From Helopsaltes ochotensis (Eukaryota; Chordata; Aves; Passeriformes; Locustellidae), in assembly GCA_013400155.1 (NCBI GenBank), contig VXBM01000876.1:126461-190460 (forward strand): a stretch of DNA of 64,000 nt, written 5' to 3'. The translations under genes were made by a program, and so were the position numbers. Positions 35,275 to 48,639 of the stretch are shown here, in pieces. The notes below the pieces were generated by a model. The model ran no database searches, was not told the DNA's origin, and saw only the letters and a list, made by a program, of their open reading frames with translations. Position 1 is the stretch's first letter; every line of letters starts with the position of its first letter.

Positions 35275-38190
35275 CACAAATATTTTGTCACATACAATCT
35301 ATTCAGGAACTTAAGATCCAATCCTCACAGTGTCTTAGGATCACTGCAAGCCTTCTCAAGAGTGTTTTTTGACTCCAATGAAGGCAGTTTAGAGCTTTGT
35401 AGAAGCACACAACTACTCTGCCTTCTTGCTGTGAGCCAAAGATGCAGCTCCAAGTAATGAATTGTAACTGCACCCCATGTAGCTACACCGGTCAACTCTT
35501 GCCGTCTTCAATGTGTTTTCAGTTGTTTTCAAATCAAGTGTAATTTTCTAAAACCAGGAATATCCAGTTATTTCTTTAGCAGCACATTTCTTTATTTTGT
35601 ATATTTTTTTAGAACTAAAACATAACCTAAGACACGCTATGTAAAAACAAAATACATGCTGTGCATATGCTAGGCACATGAAGTAAAAAATCAAATACTG
35701 TTTTTTTACTGTATATATAGTGGTATTCTTTTTTATGACTTAATGAGTATCTAGAAAGAACAGAAGCAAGCAGGAAGGCACTCACTTGCCAGTCCACCTG
35801 ACCCCAAACATAATTTTAAAGCACCAGCTTCAATTCTGGCAGACATCATTTGTCCTTAACTGTAACCCAGAAGCAGTTTTAGCATTACTTGTGATTACAG
35901 TGTCCTTAACAAAAGGCAGGCAAAGTAAAATTTCCTTATAAACCTCTGAGGCAGAATAAAACAGTTTGCACTGAAAATCGGTGTATAGATTGGTATATAA
36001 TTGGTATCAATTTTATTCTTCATAAAGCTCACTGTGACTTGCAGAATTTCAGATTTGTGGTTCTCCGTATGTTCCAGCCATGCTTGGGATCCATAAAACT
36101 CTCAAATTTAGAAACTAGCACTTCTGTAGAAGATGTTCTGGGGGACTTTACTGTGAATGTTGCCAAAATGTGAATAAAAGCCTCTAAATATAAAATAATG
36201 ACCTGGATATCCTGAAAGCATCATTGTATGGACATCGCAGGGCCACTACAAATCCTGCAAAGCCTACAAAGCTAATTAAAAATTGTGTTCAATTGAAAAA
36301 AACAAGCAGGACAGAAATAAGTACCCATGAACCATTTTATTTTTACATTGTATTGTTGCTCTATGAATTAGAACACTCTTAGTAATTAAAATATTCTGAG
36401 GCCACATTCCTACCTATCTCACCTTTTTTGTCACCTGTCTTGCTCTCCAATTTTTCATCCCTTAGTTTTTTTTCACAGCAAACTATTGATCTTGCAAGCT
36501 GTAACTTTTCTATTATTGAGCCTTAAAAAAAAAAAAATCAGTATTTTGCAAGTCTGATTTTGTACTGAACAGGTCTAAAATAGCAGAACAAGTTATTAAA
36601 ATAAGCATAATTGTATAAACAAAATGTTCTGCCTGTTCTTTAGAATGTATTACACCTATAAAAGGACTAAAGAAAAAGAAAAGAGCACATTCTTAGCCCA
36701 ACTTTTACCTTGCCTAGTTATCATAATATTTTTACAGTTGTAAAAGACAACTAGAAAGAAGCAAAATAATTTAAATAGAGATTACTACCCCGATACATTT
36801 CACAGATCTTCGCTATCTTCTCAGTTGTCAAGTACACGGGCCTATTTTGGTGCTTTGCATTCAGTATTTGTTTTGATTTCTTTTCAACAAAATTGCTGTG
36901 AAAACGGACCTGTTTTAAAACTTGCAATGCCATATGGAAAGGCATTTCTAAAAAAACATACTTTTTTTTAAAAAATAAGGGAGCCAAAACATCAGAAAGT
37001 CTGCCTGTATATGACTATAGGGAGAAGCAAATGAGTTTTGATAAAGATGGAATAAATTTATATAAATGTAACTTCACAGATCACAGTAGTTCTGGTTGCC
37101 AGAGAATAATTTCATTCTTTTAAGCCAATCGGTATCCCTCAAACAAAGTCTGTTAAAAGGACCAAACCACAAGATAATCTCTTGAACTAGAGGGTGTTTC
37201 TGAGGGAAAGGGCATGTTGCAGTGGGTTGAATACAGCCTTTACCTGCGGAATAATCCTGGTGGATGTGAATAACATGCAGAAACACAACAGAACAAGTTA
37301 CAAGATGGAAGCATAGTAAGCAAATCTGTGAGCAATATGCATCTATTCCCAAAGCGTTTGAGGTTATTCTGCTGAAGCTAGCAAGATAGAAAAGCAAGGA
37401 AAGTTCTGATCCTGTGGCTTTTGCCAACCTTTTTTTCCTGCAGTAGCACTACTGCTGTAAAACAGGAGCGGCAGTAGGTATGAAGGAAAAATAGAGCAAG
37501 GTAAAATTTAGAGGGTTTTTTACAACAATATTTTTTTTTCAATAATTTTGGTGTGACTGACTTCGCCAAAATGTTTTTCTAAGACCAAGCTAGGAGGCAA
37601 TTCAGACATTTCCAAATGATTCCTGTTGAGTTCTGGAAGTAAAATAGGTTCAGGTCTTTGTGAATTTAATGGAAAGTATGATTCAAACCAAGCCTAGAGA
37701 GGACCACATGAGATAATTCTGATTGTCAACGGTTTTACATTCAACAGATGAGGCAGATTCATCTCCTTGATATTTCAAGTAGCCTGGGTACAAATGAGGA
37801 AATTCACTTCCGCAGCACTTCCCAGGAAAGTTTTGTATTTTCTTTATCTTATTTTTATTATTTTTATTTTAAACTAAGGTAAAGCTTGTATGCATCTCGC
37901 TTAGATGTGTGAAGTTTTAGTACAGCAAACATAAAAGAAGTGCCTTTCAGTTCTGGTTTTCTTTTTCTAGGTAAAAGTAGACAAATGTCAAAAAATTCTT
38001 TAATTTTATATTCTAAAAAAGAATGATTTATGGGGAAGACAAATCAAATTACTTACCTGTAGTGGGAGATTTTTGAAGGTAGTTCCTTGGTTCTCTAAAG
38101 GTAACACTGAAAAAACTCTGATTATTCACCCATTTGTACTACAAAGTTAGGAGGCAAAAGCTCCATTATTATTCCCCTCTATTAAGAAGC

Positions 38191-38230
38191 AAAAGGAAAA
38201 AAAAAAAAAAAGAAAAAAAAAAAAAAGAGA
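38191..38230 (+). repeat. Purine-only tract
   Basis: Forty bases of A and G only on the plus strand, mostly A runs broken by single G. Confidence 0.9.
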
Positions 38231-38439
38231 CCATGAAGAAAATTAATCATCAGAAACCTGGAGATGAAAAGAAAAATATTCACCTTTACCTCACCTATCA
38301 AAACCCCCCGGAAGTTTCAAAAGAGAAAGAAAAGACAGGTAAGCTGCACCTTTTGGAAGAAACGCTGCTGAATTCACAGGAGCAGAGGTTTTAAAAGGGT
38401 GATGTTGTTCCTTTGGATTCTCCCAACAGAGCCAGCCAC

Positions 38440-38710
38440 AAGTTTGCATCTTTCAGCATGTCAGCAAGGCTATGAGTCTGGCCATTTGCATACCTGAGCT
38501 GGGATTATTTTCCTGGGGTTCAGAGCAGCCCAGGACTGCAGTCTCTGCTTTCAGCACAAGGGACAGCTTCAGCTCACTCAATTCAGCAGCCTTCTGCCCA
38601 CCCTGGTGCAGCAAAATTTCCTCACCAAGCACTAACCCTTGGCTGTCACTGGACACCTGGGCGCGGCAGAAGGATCCTACGTGACGTAGGATGGAAACCT
38701 GTGCCTGTTA
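38440..38710. promoter_or_regulatory. Possible enhancer-like patch with octamer and CRE-like palindrome
   Basis: This GC-richer patch contains a perfect ATTTGCAT octamer near 38481 and, at its right end, the 19-nt inverted repeat 38674-38692, with 8-nt arms ATCCTACG and CGTAGGAT and a 3-nt centre. The palindrome includes TGACGTA, a CREB/ATF-like core, and is preceded by GGGCGCGG near 38660. CpG is otherwise rare here. Short motifs occur by chance, so regulatory function is inference only. Confidence 0.25.
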
Positions 38711-41700
38711 GCCCAGAGGCAAGGATCACAAATCCATAATGCAGAAACTGAAATGGAGCAGTTTCTTTTCTTCTTTCATAGGAACTCACAGCTGGGCTAA
38801 AAGGTTAAAAGCAGAGGGGATAGAGAAAATGCACTGAAAGCAAAGTCTCACTATTTCTAATTTAATGAGCACTGAATTATTATTTGAACATCAAAGAAAG
38901 GTCTTTAAAACATTAACTAAGACAATTTGCATCAAATTTACAAGAAGGTTATTTTATGAGATATCTGGTGATGTTTCTACCATAAAGATCTTGGTTGAGC
39001 TCCTTAAATCCTGGACCTGTACCAAAACTGAATTGAGGAAACAAAATCCATATGATTTGTGCTCAAGAATTCTACAGAAAATCTTTAAGGGATCACTTGT
39101 TAAATCAAATGGCTCTGTAAAACTCTCTCATACACATGATCTTTCTTAACTCATACCTTTTTATCTTTCATGTGCCCAATACAATGTGTCTGAACCTCTG
39201 CTTGCACAGTCCATTATTTTAATTGATTATCACTGATGGCTAAAAGGAAGGTAAAATGATTGCACATCTCAAGAGAACATGATCTATATTTGTTTGGACC
39301 TGTAGAATTAGCTTGTCCAGAAAGGAACTGTTAAAAAGTCTAATAAAACCATAAGATCAGTTCCTCAAAGTGATAGTTCAATCAATAACATGTGCAACCT
39401 ATTATTCTGATTGACATAAGCCTTGAGTAGTCTGTCAGCAGAAGGTTATGCTATGAAACATAATTAAAGAAACATAAAATTGATTACATATCTCGGTCTT
39501 GAAACGGGAAAGGATTTCTGATTATTTTTCAAATATTGAAGTGTTTCTCTTCTGTTTGCACCAAATCAGTAGAAAAATCTCTTCTGCAATTTTAACATGT
39601 AACTCCTAAATTTGCTTTTATAATAAGAATGTACTTTTGCACCCTAAGAAGTGGTTATGAATAGATAACTGATATTCTTTGAAAATACCAGTTTGAAATG
39701 TATGGTAATGAAATTCAGATGAATACTTCCTAATACATTCTCTGCTTAAATTTCTCTATCTCTCTAAGAGCACTCCATGTAAATTAAAACTGCAGAATAT
39801 GAGTAATTTCTAAACTTATTTAGGATAGGTTTACTCTGAAGTTTTCAGGACAACAAGAACAAGGCATGTATCTTACTTTCATGTTAATCTCTGGGATGAT
39901 TTGGATTTTAATGGGTCCTGAATAAGAGAGAATCCCTACAGTGTTACATCTGACAAAGCCTTTATATGGAGCTTTGTAAGATGTCATTGTGCAAAGCCTA
40001 TTTATTTTTCTTTTTGTGAAAAAGAAAGTAATTTATTGGTCTTTATGCAGACATCAGGGTAAGATGATCAGAGATCTGGTTTCAGATGTATGTCTGAAGA
40101 TACTTTAAATGGGTCAGTTAACTGTTGTACAGATCAGTTTGCCTTTTTTGTAAAATCAGAACAATAGAAGAGATAAAAACCTAATACTACATTATAATAA
40201 TATTTTATTATCAGCAGTTTTTTATTTGCAGGCCTTCTTACATAATATACTTCAGTTACACTGAAGTTGTGTGGCCACTGTCATAGAACTGTGATTAATT
40301 ATAGCTATAATAAAAAGACTACCTGGTTTTCATTCTCTTTTCATTATACATTTTTATAATAGTGTAACTTCAAAGCTTTCAGTGCAAAGACATTGTATTC
40401 ACATACCCTGACAGAAGAATAGAGCTTGTTGTATATCATTCCCACCCAGTGCTTCTCCTCTGACTGATTTGTTTGTTGGTTTGTTTTAAATTGATGAGGA
40501 AGTAATCATTATTCAGCATCATAATCAAAAGCCATCTATGCATAGGATACTTGTCTAATTTAATCTTTTTGAAATCCTTTTTAAAGTGCCTTTTTTCCCC
40601 CTAAATGAAGAGAATGGCGTCTCCATGAGCTGCATTCCTTCTATCATTTCAATTGCATCAGAGTGCTTAATAGTACACATTGTGCAAGATGAGGAGAGGG
40701 AAGCAGAGGTAACAAATGATTCCTAAATTCTCATCTGCCTTCCTGATAGCCAAAGGTAGCAGCTGAAGAAAATAAAGCATCGTGCACAAATTCTGTCAGG
40801 CAAACAGGCAGTCAGACTATGAATTTCAGGACTATCAAGACTGCATGTTTCAATCAGTTTTGATATCTCTTGTCATTTCTCTTCAAATTCTGCTTTCTAT
40901 AAATAATTCCTTTACTTAGGTGTTCTTTCTAGTTCACTTCTGAGCATATGGAAACACATCTCACCTCGTAGTGTCGCTATTCTTTGTCTTCACTTTGGTA
41001 ACCTATACAAAAAAGAATTAAAACTTATTTTGCATTAAAATGGTCTAGGCTATTTGGATATATGGAACATATACTGCATTTTTAATTAAATTTGGCCTTC
41101 TTATGCTAAAATCTTGGATGAATTACCAGCATCCCCTCTTCTTATTTGAGATAGTTTGAGTTTCCGCAGGATTTAAAGGTCATGAGCTATAAGCACATCA
41201 GGACATAAGCCTGGCCTTGCTAGAGGCCTGATGAAGTCTTTGGACATACAAACTTTCAGAAAAGGAGGCGTTAATCCTGTGCTAAAAAACCATGGAAAAG
41301 CTCTGAAGACTGGAACAGGGACGGTGTATGGGAAAACCTTCACAACTTTGCTGAGAAAAGCACAGAAAGTTCTGAATGCCAGAAACTGGCTTCCCTCGAG
41401 CCTTGCAAACAATCTACCATGCCTGGTTTAGCTGAGACGGGCCTCTAAGAGCTCATTTAGAGACATCAGCTGAACTGTCCCCAAAAGTTACAGTAATCAA
41501 GAAACACAACCTATTTTTCATCCTGAAACTGGACTCAGGTTCCTGTCCCTAGAATTGCTTGTGAGTTCACACGCTAATTGAAAAAGTAGCAAAAAACCAT
41601 TAGTAGGTACTAGAAAGGTGTTGTTCATATTTCTTTACTCTCCCACTGAAAAGCAGATACTTTGAACTTCATTCGTGCAGTTCCTTCCTGAATTTATTTT

Positions 41701-44311
41701 AAAAATACAATGAAACCTGACTCAACAATTGATAATGCTATCATGAGTATTGCATACAGTAGAATAGTACATATTTCCTTTATTCCATATCCTTCTGAGG
41801 GTTCATCCAGGACTCCTATCTTACAATTTTGAGCAAGGAGCCTGGTTTAAACCAATGTTGCTCCAAGTCTCCTTAGTACGGGCACTTATATTCTTTTTCC
41901 AAGAGAAATATTGATCCACATAGACGTAACAACACATTGGAGATACAGAAAATGTGACGACCTAGACAATTCTCTAAAAGCTGCCTGTATCATCAGTGTA
42001 CCTCCATGAAACTCTGTAGAATTTAGTATATATTTTTTTTAATGCTGTGGCCCAGAGTAAGCCTGCCAGGCCAGTGCAGCCAAATGCTGTTTCCATTTAG
42101 AACAGCAGCAATTTGGCCTGTGACTTCAGTTAATAGATATATTGGTACTGCCTAGGATTGGGCCAAAACCAGATAACTGCAGTAACTGTTAGAAATCCTC
42201 CCAGCAGATGATTTCCTGTGCACAATTACTTTTTAAGGTCTATCAATCCATATTACAGATTTCTGTTATTTAGCACGGTCAGAAGGGAAAATGAAATTAA
42301 GCTGTTATACATATGTCCTGGCTGGTCCACAACAAATGGGACTGTGTGCCATTCTACTCAAGCTAGACTGTGGATCAGAGCTGGGAAAAAGAAATGTTAA
42401 TTCATGGTCTTTAACATGAATCTAGAAGCTGTAGTTGCTATGTTTATTTTCCACTATTTCAAACAATTATTTTCAGCTATTATTCAACTATTGATCTGTT
42501 GCCTATTTATGGAGCAGGGACTGTGAGCTCGCAGAAATATTTCTCAAAGTGCCGGATCACTGTCAACAGAATTAGCAGAAAAAGATATTTTCCTTACTGT
42601 AACAAAAGGATAAAGAAATAAAATGCCAAAGAAGCTTTTTTAGCCTTTCTTTTCAGCCACCCCTAGTGTCTGGAATTCTTTTAGTCACTTCAGTTTGGAA
42701 ACCTTTTCTTCCTCATCTATTTACCTCTGTAGATTATTCACTGCTGGCAATTAGCAACCAGAAGAAATCCTGCTGAGGAGAGCAAGTTAAAAGGGGACTT
42801 AAGAATGGCTGTGCCTGGGAAACAAGCAGACAATCTGGAGCAGCAGACTTCCAAATTTCAAATACGCTCATTACAGAGATGAACAGCCAGAACAACCTCT
42901 CTTCTTAATTCCTTTTATCTGGGTCTCCAATCTGCTCACAACAGTGTTTAGTCCAAAACTTAGTCCATTTCAGTGGGCTTGGGAAGGAAAGTACTAAGAT
43001 TCCAGCCTTCATTCTACCCCCCAAAAAAGAGCAATTTAGGTAATGGCTGGCTACATCTGGATGATAACCAAATATCCCTTTTCACATCCAAACCGTTTCA
43101 GTCTGGCATCTTCCAGGAAGCCCTGGTGTCTGTGTGATGAAAACAGGAGGAAGGCTTTTCCTCCTGCCCGGATTTCATCAGCAACAGGAAGAAAATGAAA
43201 ACATTTTCAGTGGTTTCAGTAAATCAGAATAGTTGATCTTATTTACCATGTTTATGAGAAGGAAAATAATCTTACTTCTGTGGATTAGCTTGGGATCTTT
43301 CCTTAAGGTTATAAAAGCTGCATAAACACAAAGCATTGGAGAAAAAAAACATGCCCCAAGTGCAGCTCTATTACAGCTGCTATAGCAGAAAAACACATTT
43401 TTGAACTTTCAAAGATCTTCTTAGTGTCCCTATTCACGAAGCCTTCATGTATTTTAACAGAGTGAATAAGTGACAAAGACTTTAGGTAAATTATCTTAAA
43501 TTTATTGCCAGAACACTGTTAAATAAAAGATTGCTTTTCAAACAGAATGTAAAATGTCACATAAAATATTATCATTAAATAACTAGTTTTTGAGGGAAAG
43601 CAAAGCCAAAGATGCAAAAAGTCTCTTTAGGAATATTCACTTCTCACAAAAAAATTCTGAAAATACAGAAAATATTTTGAATAGTTCAAAACCCAATTAA
43701 TTTCACAGCTTCTGGTATCAACTGGACATACTTCATCAAGTTGCCTGATTCTTTTTGGTTTGACTCTAAACTACCTCAGCATGACAAGACCTATAAAGGA
43801 TTGTGCATACAGAAAATTAAGATAAGAAGATTTTTTTGTTTTGCTTTTTTTTTTTTTTGTTTAAGTAAACTAAGAGAAAATAGTCCAATTGACACAGGAA
43901 CTTGCTTTGTAACTGCTCCAGCAGGCTGGCCCCTACTACTGAAGCAGTGATTTTGCACTCATGATCCTGCCTGCTTTCCTATTTTGAACAGTTTCTTGCC
44001 TCCCAAAATGCTGAATCTAGCCCAAGCAAATTAAGAGACATTCAGAATGACACCATTCAGCCATCACATTTCACTCTCATGCACTTTGGAGCGATTTCTT
44101 AACTGTATTTTTAATAACCTGAACATTTCATAGGGGACACAAAATTGGTACCTAATTAGAAACAGTTAAGGTTGGTCTTGAATTGCTGCATTTGATTTTT
44201 TTTTTTTTAATATGAATTTTCATCTTGTTTGGAGATAATTCCATCCAGGCCTTTGATTTTTGCATATTCTTCACAATTCCTTTAGGCAAGAATGCATAAC
44301 TGAGAAAGAGG
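38711..44311. other. Unique AT-rich noncoding sequence
   Basis: About 5.6 kb without a recognisable gene or transposon. The interval 41163-41480 has more balanced composition, with overlapping open frames on both strands (79 codons minus, 66 codons plus), but no family match. A small palindrome with 8-nt arms lies at 40249-40267. Confidence 0.5.
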
Positions 44312-44537
44312 ACAGGTTTAGAGTAGATATTAGGATGAAATTCTTTGCTGTGAGGGTGGTAAAACACTGGCACAGGTTTTCCAGAGAAGCTGTGGGTGCC
44401 CCACCCCTGGAAGTGTTCAAGGCCAGGTTGGAGGAAGCCCTGAGAAACCTGATCCAGTGGAAGGTGTTCCCGCCTATGGCAGACCCAGGGAATCTCTAAG
44501 GTCTCTTCCAACCCAAAACACTCTGCAATTCAATGGA
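44312..44537 (+). mobile_element. CR1 LINE 3' end
   Basis: This is a 5'-truncated CR1 copy of about 225 bp. The translation gives RFRVDIRMKFFAVRVVKHWHR, then APPLEVFKARLEEALRNL, which closely follows the CR1 ORF2 C terminus (RLDIRKNFFTxRVVKHWNRLPREVVESPSLEVFKxRLDxAL). The 3' untranslated tail follows: GTGGAAGGTGTTCCCGCC, then a GGTCTCTTCCAACCCAAAAC match and a degenerate ATTCTATGA-like terminus near 44530. This is the usual severe 5' truncation of CR1. Divergence is moderate, so it is among the younger CR1 pieces here. It cannot move on its own. Confidence 0.88.
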
Positions 44538-45848
44538 TTTCTGCCTTTGGAAAAGACTTTCACAGATGGTTTGGATGGGTCAGGCATGAATAAAAAGCTC
44601 ATTCTTAGCTGTCCATCTCAGGTGAAAATTACAAGTTGCAGGCAACACAAAGGTCACCAGCTCCAGGAGCTGTAGATGTGCCATCAGAAAGCCAATTTCC
44701 ATGCAGATAGGTAAATCCAGTTATTATTTAAATGAATGCTTCAGAGATACATGTTAGAGGGGATGCAGGTTCTTTTCCAAGCAATTGACCTATTTTAGAG
44801 TTTCTACCTCTTGAATATCCAGAAGAGGGTGTCCATGTATAGTATAACCTGGACATCCTCCCCCAGCATCGCCTACTCCAATAATAGATCAGTGAGATTT
44901 GCAGCCTTTGCCACTTCAGTAATGAGCACAAAATTCTGACTGGAGGTGATGTAATTGTGGGACATCAGGTCAGCCAGACTTCATATTAATCCTTTGCTCC
45001 TCATTTCAGTTAAGAGCAATGAAACTGAGAACACATGTAAAGAGATTGAGATCATTTGTTCCCAGACCACTTCCTTAACATTTTTTATGTCTTTATACAG
45101 CATTTTATCTGGGTTTCCATTACTCCTTTTGGGGACGATGGCAACTCAGCCTTTTAGGAATGACAGATCTATAGAGGGACGTGCTCTTAGATCACTGTAT
45201 TTTAAGGTTCCAAATAACTAGGACAGCAAAGTAATTTTATAATTGAAGCATGCTAAATTTTTAAATTATAAACCAAAGAATAAGCTTGCAATAATGAGAC
45301 AATGCTGCTTTCATTCCCTTTCAGAGTAATATTGGGCAGTTGTTTTCTTTAGGATCTAATTGCTTGGAAAGTTCAAGTGGTCAGAGGCATCTTTTCTTTC
45401 AAGACAGGAAATATTAACTACTTCAATTAAATCAAACCACCTAAGCTCACACAAAATTCTCTGTAATCATTTTCATGACACGTAGATTTTTTGCTTGTAT
45501 TAGAGAGAATCTAATTTTGCACACTAAATGTTCCAAAGGACTATTTGCTGCACATGGGGTAAATGACTTGGGTTTTTTGTTTTATTTTGTTTTGTTTGCT
45601 CATCTGATGCTGCCAGAAAATTCCACTGGAGGGGGAATTGTTTGTTCAACATGAACATACTCCTAGTTTTATAGTTTCTCCTGAAAGGGTTGGAGGTATA
45701 AGAAATAAGGCTCATATTTGCTTTTTGCTTTACACATGCCATATGCAGAAAGGCTGAAGCAGTCAGGGGATATGATATTAAAAGTCAAATTACAATAAAA
45801 AAAGTACAACCAATGATTCTTTATAGCAGCCAAAAATTAAAAGCAAAT

Positions 45849-45941
45849 AACAACAATAAAAAAACAAAAAAACCCAAAAAACCAAAAAACAACAACAACA
45901 ACAAAAAACAAAACCAAAAAAACCCAAAAAAACCCCAAACA
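45849..45941 (+). repeat. A/C-only low-complexity tract
   Basis: About 93 bp of A and C with a single T on the plus strand, in AAAAACCC- and AAC-like units. The minus strand would be T/G with short G runs. Confidence 0.85.
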
Positions 45942-46410
45942 TCCTTTGGGGTCTTTGATTTGGTAATGCCCTAAAATATGTACATAGTTTTATGAAAAAT
46001 AATAAATCCACTGAAATAGAAGATAAAGTAAAATTAGGCCTATGTTTGATAGGTTTAAATTGAGTTATAGATCAAAACATATAGAACTATTTCCCCAAAA
46101 AGATGCATGTCCAGCTTTAATTACAAATAAATATTTATGTATATATACATAGATCAGTATTTCTGTAAAATTAAATATGTTGATAGACAACAGTTCTGGT
46201 TTTGTGCATACCTAACTAAAGAAATCCAAATTACTCTATCTTTATGCATTACATTAAGACAAGTAAAAAAATCCCATGTTTCCCTCTTGTCAGCACTTTC
46301 CAAGGGTTTTTCTTTCTGTCATCTTTTCCTTCCTTACAAGGAGAAAGTTCCTCTGCATTAAAAGCCACTCATCACTGGAAATCTAAAATGCAATCTTTGA
46401 AGCCCCACAG

Positions 46411-46440
46411 AAAAAAACAAACAAACAAATAAACAAACCA
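46411..46440 (+). repeat. (CAAA)n-like A/C tract
   Basis: A 30-bp A/C tract with (ACAA)-type units and one T. Confidence 0.85.
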
Positions 46441-47869
46441 CTTCCTTTAATTAAAGCTGTACCCCATTGCTGATTTTTTTAATTGACAAAAATGTAGATT
46501 TATTTATTTAATAAGACATAGAGAGACTTTTTTTTGTTATTTTCTTCCTCTGGGAAGTGTTTTATTGTTTGCTTCCTTTCTCTTGCCTGCTTGCTGTGTA
46601 ATTTAAGACTGATGCCTCCCTCTGGGAAACAAAACTTGATCAGAGAACAGCCTGCACTGTCACCTAAACAAATTATGTTTTAGTCACTGCTGATGTTGGC
46701 TCTGTCATAATGGAATTGTATAATTAATGCCTTTGCTTTTACTGCTTTGGAAAGACAGCTCCCTGAATCTGGTTCAAGAGAGGGAATTTTAGGACTGCAC
46801 CCTTTTCTCTTTCTAACCATTAACACAGTGGATCCCTACCACTGCCTCTAAAAATGAATGATCAGATCCGTAATCTCTACAGTTATTTGTTAAATTTACA
46901 GTCCAGGCAATTTATTATTACCAAATAATAGAAATCTTCTGTGCAGCAAGAAGTTGGCAAGGAATAAGAGAGGAGGGAAAACTCAGGAACACAGGTTAAA
47001 TCCTACATTTCTCCTTTCAGCAGAGCTTGAAAAGATTAAGCTATTTCCATTAGTTTCCTGCAGAGTTGCAAGCAGTGATAATAGACACGTGCTAATTTCA
47101 GTATTGCACTGTGCTATGAAGCAGCATTTTAGATCATCTTTCACCTGTGACATGACTCCAAATACCCCCAATTAGCAGCTCTCTTTTTGTTTTCATTTTT
47201 TTGTTTTTGAACTTATAGCAATGACTAAACATCTGGTACTATGACTACAAATAGCCCCCATCTCCCCACCTCTGGGATGCAGTGTAGCTTCAGGCTATTT
47301 ATACTTTCATCTAAAATTCTAAATGACCAAATTCATTCTTCTGTAATAGGTCCTAAGTGACACTAAATGGATGGTCTCAGCTTTTACTTTCCAAAATGGA
47401 CATCCCTCTCACCTCTTTTAGCTACTGCACTGCATAAAAAGCTCAACACAATGAAATAACAGAAGCACCATTTTCAGGGCTGAAAATAACCTTTGATTTC
47501 TACAAAGATACATAGAGGCCAAGAAACACCAAAGGCAGTGCGCTTTAAACACATTCTAGTGACATCAGAAGCTCAGCATTTTTATTTAAATTCATTATCA
47601 CTGTGTCTGGAGCTGTACAGAAACCAGACCAAGGCAGCAAAGGTATCCATCCTCAAAGAGCTGTGATCTAGATTGGTTAAAAACATGGACAGAACAGACT
47701 TGGCTTCTAAAATTAAACTGCTACGCTATGCCATTTCCTCATCAAGTATTTCTATATTTCTATACATCATGGGCAAACAGCTTCCTATTTCCACAGAAAT
47801 ATTCCCACATTTTGAAAATCTCTAATTCTACTGCTGGTGCCACTATTCAAATAACATTTGTAATTATAA

Positions 47870-47896
47870 TCATCACCATCATGATCATCATCATCT
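47870..47896. repeat. Imperfect (ATC)n microsatellite
   Basis: Trinucleotide-like run of ATC units with interruptions. Confidence 0.8.
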
Positions 47897-48427
47897 TATT
47901 TTATGAAATAGAAAAGTGTGGTGGAGCAGTTAAGTCATTTGCTGGACTTCTTACACGATTTTTTTTCCTCTTTGAGTTAGAAATAGATGAGAAGAAATTG
48001 TAAGGCACAAGGTCTTGAGCTGATGTAAATTGGGTAACTTATTCTGCAGCCATAAAAAGAGAAGATTAATTCAGACAAGTCTTGAATCTGTCTCCAAACA
48101 TTCTGACTTCTAGTCTTGTAACTGAACCACTGAAGTATTCTTGGTCTATTTAGAGTTCTAGGAGGCACATAGATAAATCTGCTGAGTGTGATAGTCTTGG
48201 TTGATGTGCCCAAAACTGTGACACTTGCAACAACAACAAAAAAAATTGATACCAGTTCAATCTAGTCTTGGTTCTCCCTAAGCAGAACTAAATCTGAAAT
48301 GCTATCTCCTTTTTTAATGAAAAAGAAAAAAAATATTTTTCAGTCATTAGTTTAGAGAAAATAAATGATTTTTAAAAGAATTATGACTCAGCCAAAGCAT
48401 CTCTCATATTTTGAATCTGATTTAACC

Positions 48428-48443
48428 TTTTTTTTTTTTTTTT
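48428..48443 (+). repeat. Poly-T run, 16 bp
   Basis: A short homopolymer followed by pyrimidines. Confidence 0.9.
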
Positions 48444-48570
48444 CTCCCCTGTGAAAACTTTGCTTGAGTTCCCTGGATTCTTATTACTCTGCTTCTTCTG
48501 TATGGATGGACTAGGATCTCTGGAGAAAGCATGTGGGACAGAAGGACAGGGTAGAAAAAGAGACTTCTTA

Positions 48571-48619
48571 CTTTAGGTGGTCTAGGTTTCTTATTCAAAG
48601 AAACCTAGACCATCTAAAG
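48571..48619. repeat. Near-perfect hairpin: 22-bp arms, 5-nt loop
   Basis: The arms 48571-48592 and 48598-48619 are complementary at 21 of 22 positions. The exception is a G facing T, which would be a G-U wobble in plus-strand RNA. The loop is ATTCA. Pairing does not extend into the flanks, so the stem is too short for a typical microRNA precursor. It could be a replication template-switch product or a very short MITE-like relic. Confidence 0.95.
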
Positions 48620-48639
48620 ATTACAGACCAATAACAAAT

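Larger units (their letters stand above)
34761..38400. other. Unique AT-rich noncoding sequence
   Basis: No gene or transposon is recognised. It includes a (TA)n run at 35259-35274 and a purine-only tract at 38191-38230. The longest open frame is 117 codons on the minus strand (37427-37074), without recognisable domains. Confidence 0.55.
44538..48570. other. Unique AT-rich noncoding sequence
   Basis: No gene or transposon is recognised. It contains A/C tracts at 45849-45941 and 46411-46440 and a CAT/TCA-type microsatellite near 47870-47896, which produces a spurious isoleucine-rich open frame. Confidence 0.55.

Noticed and set aside
40249..40267. 8-nt-arm palindrome
   Set aside because: Short enough to be chance in a 64-kb window.
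48571..48619. Hairpin as a microRNA precursor
   Set aside because: The stem is only 22 bp with no flanking pairing, which is shorter than typical precursors.
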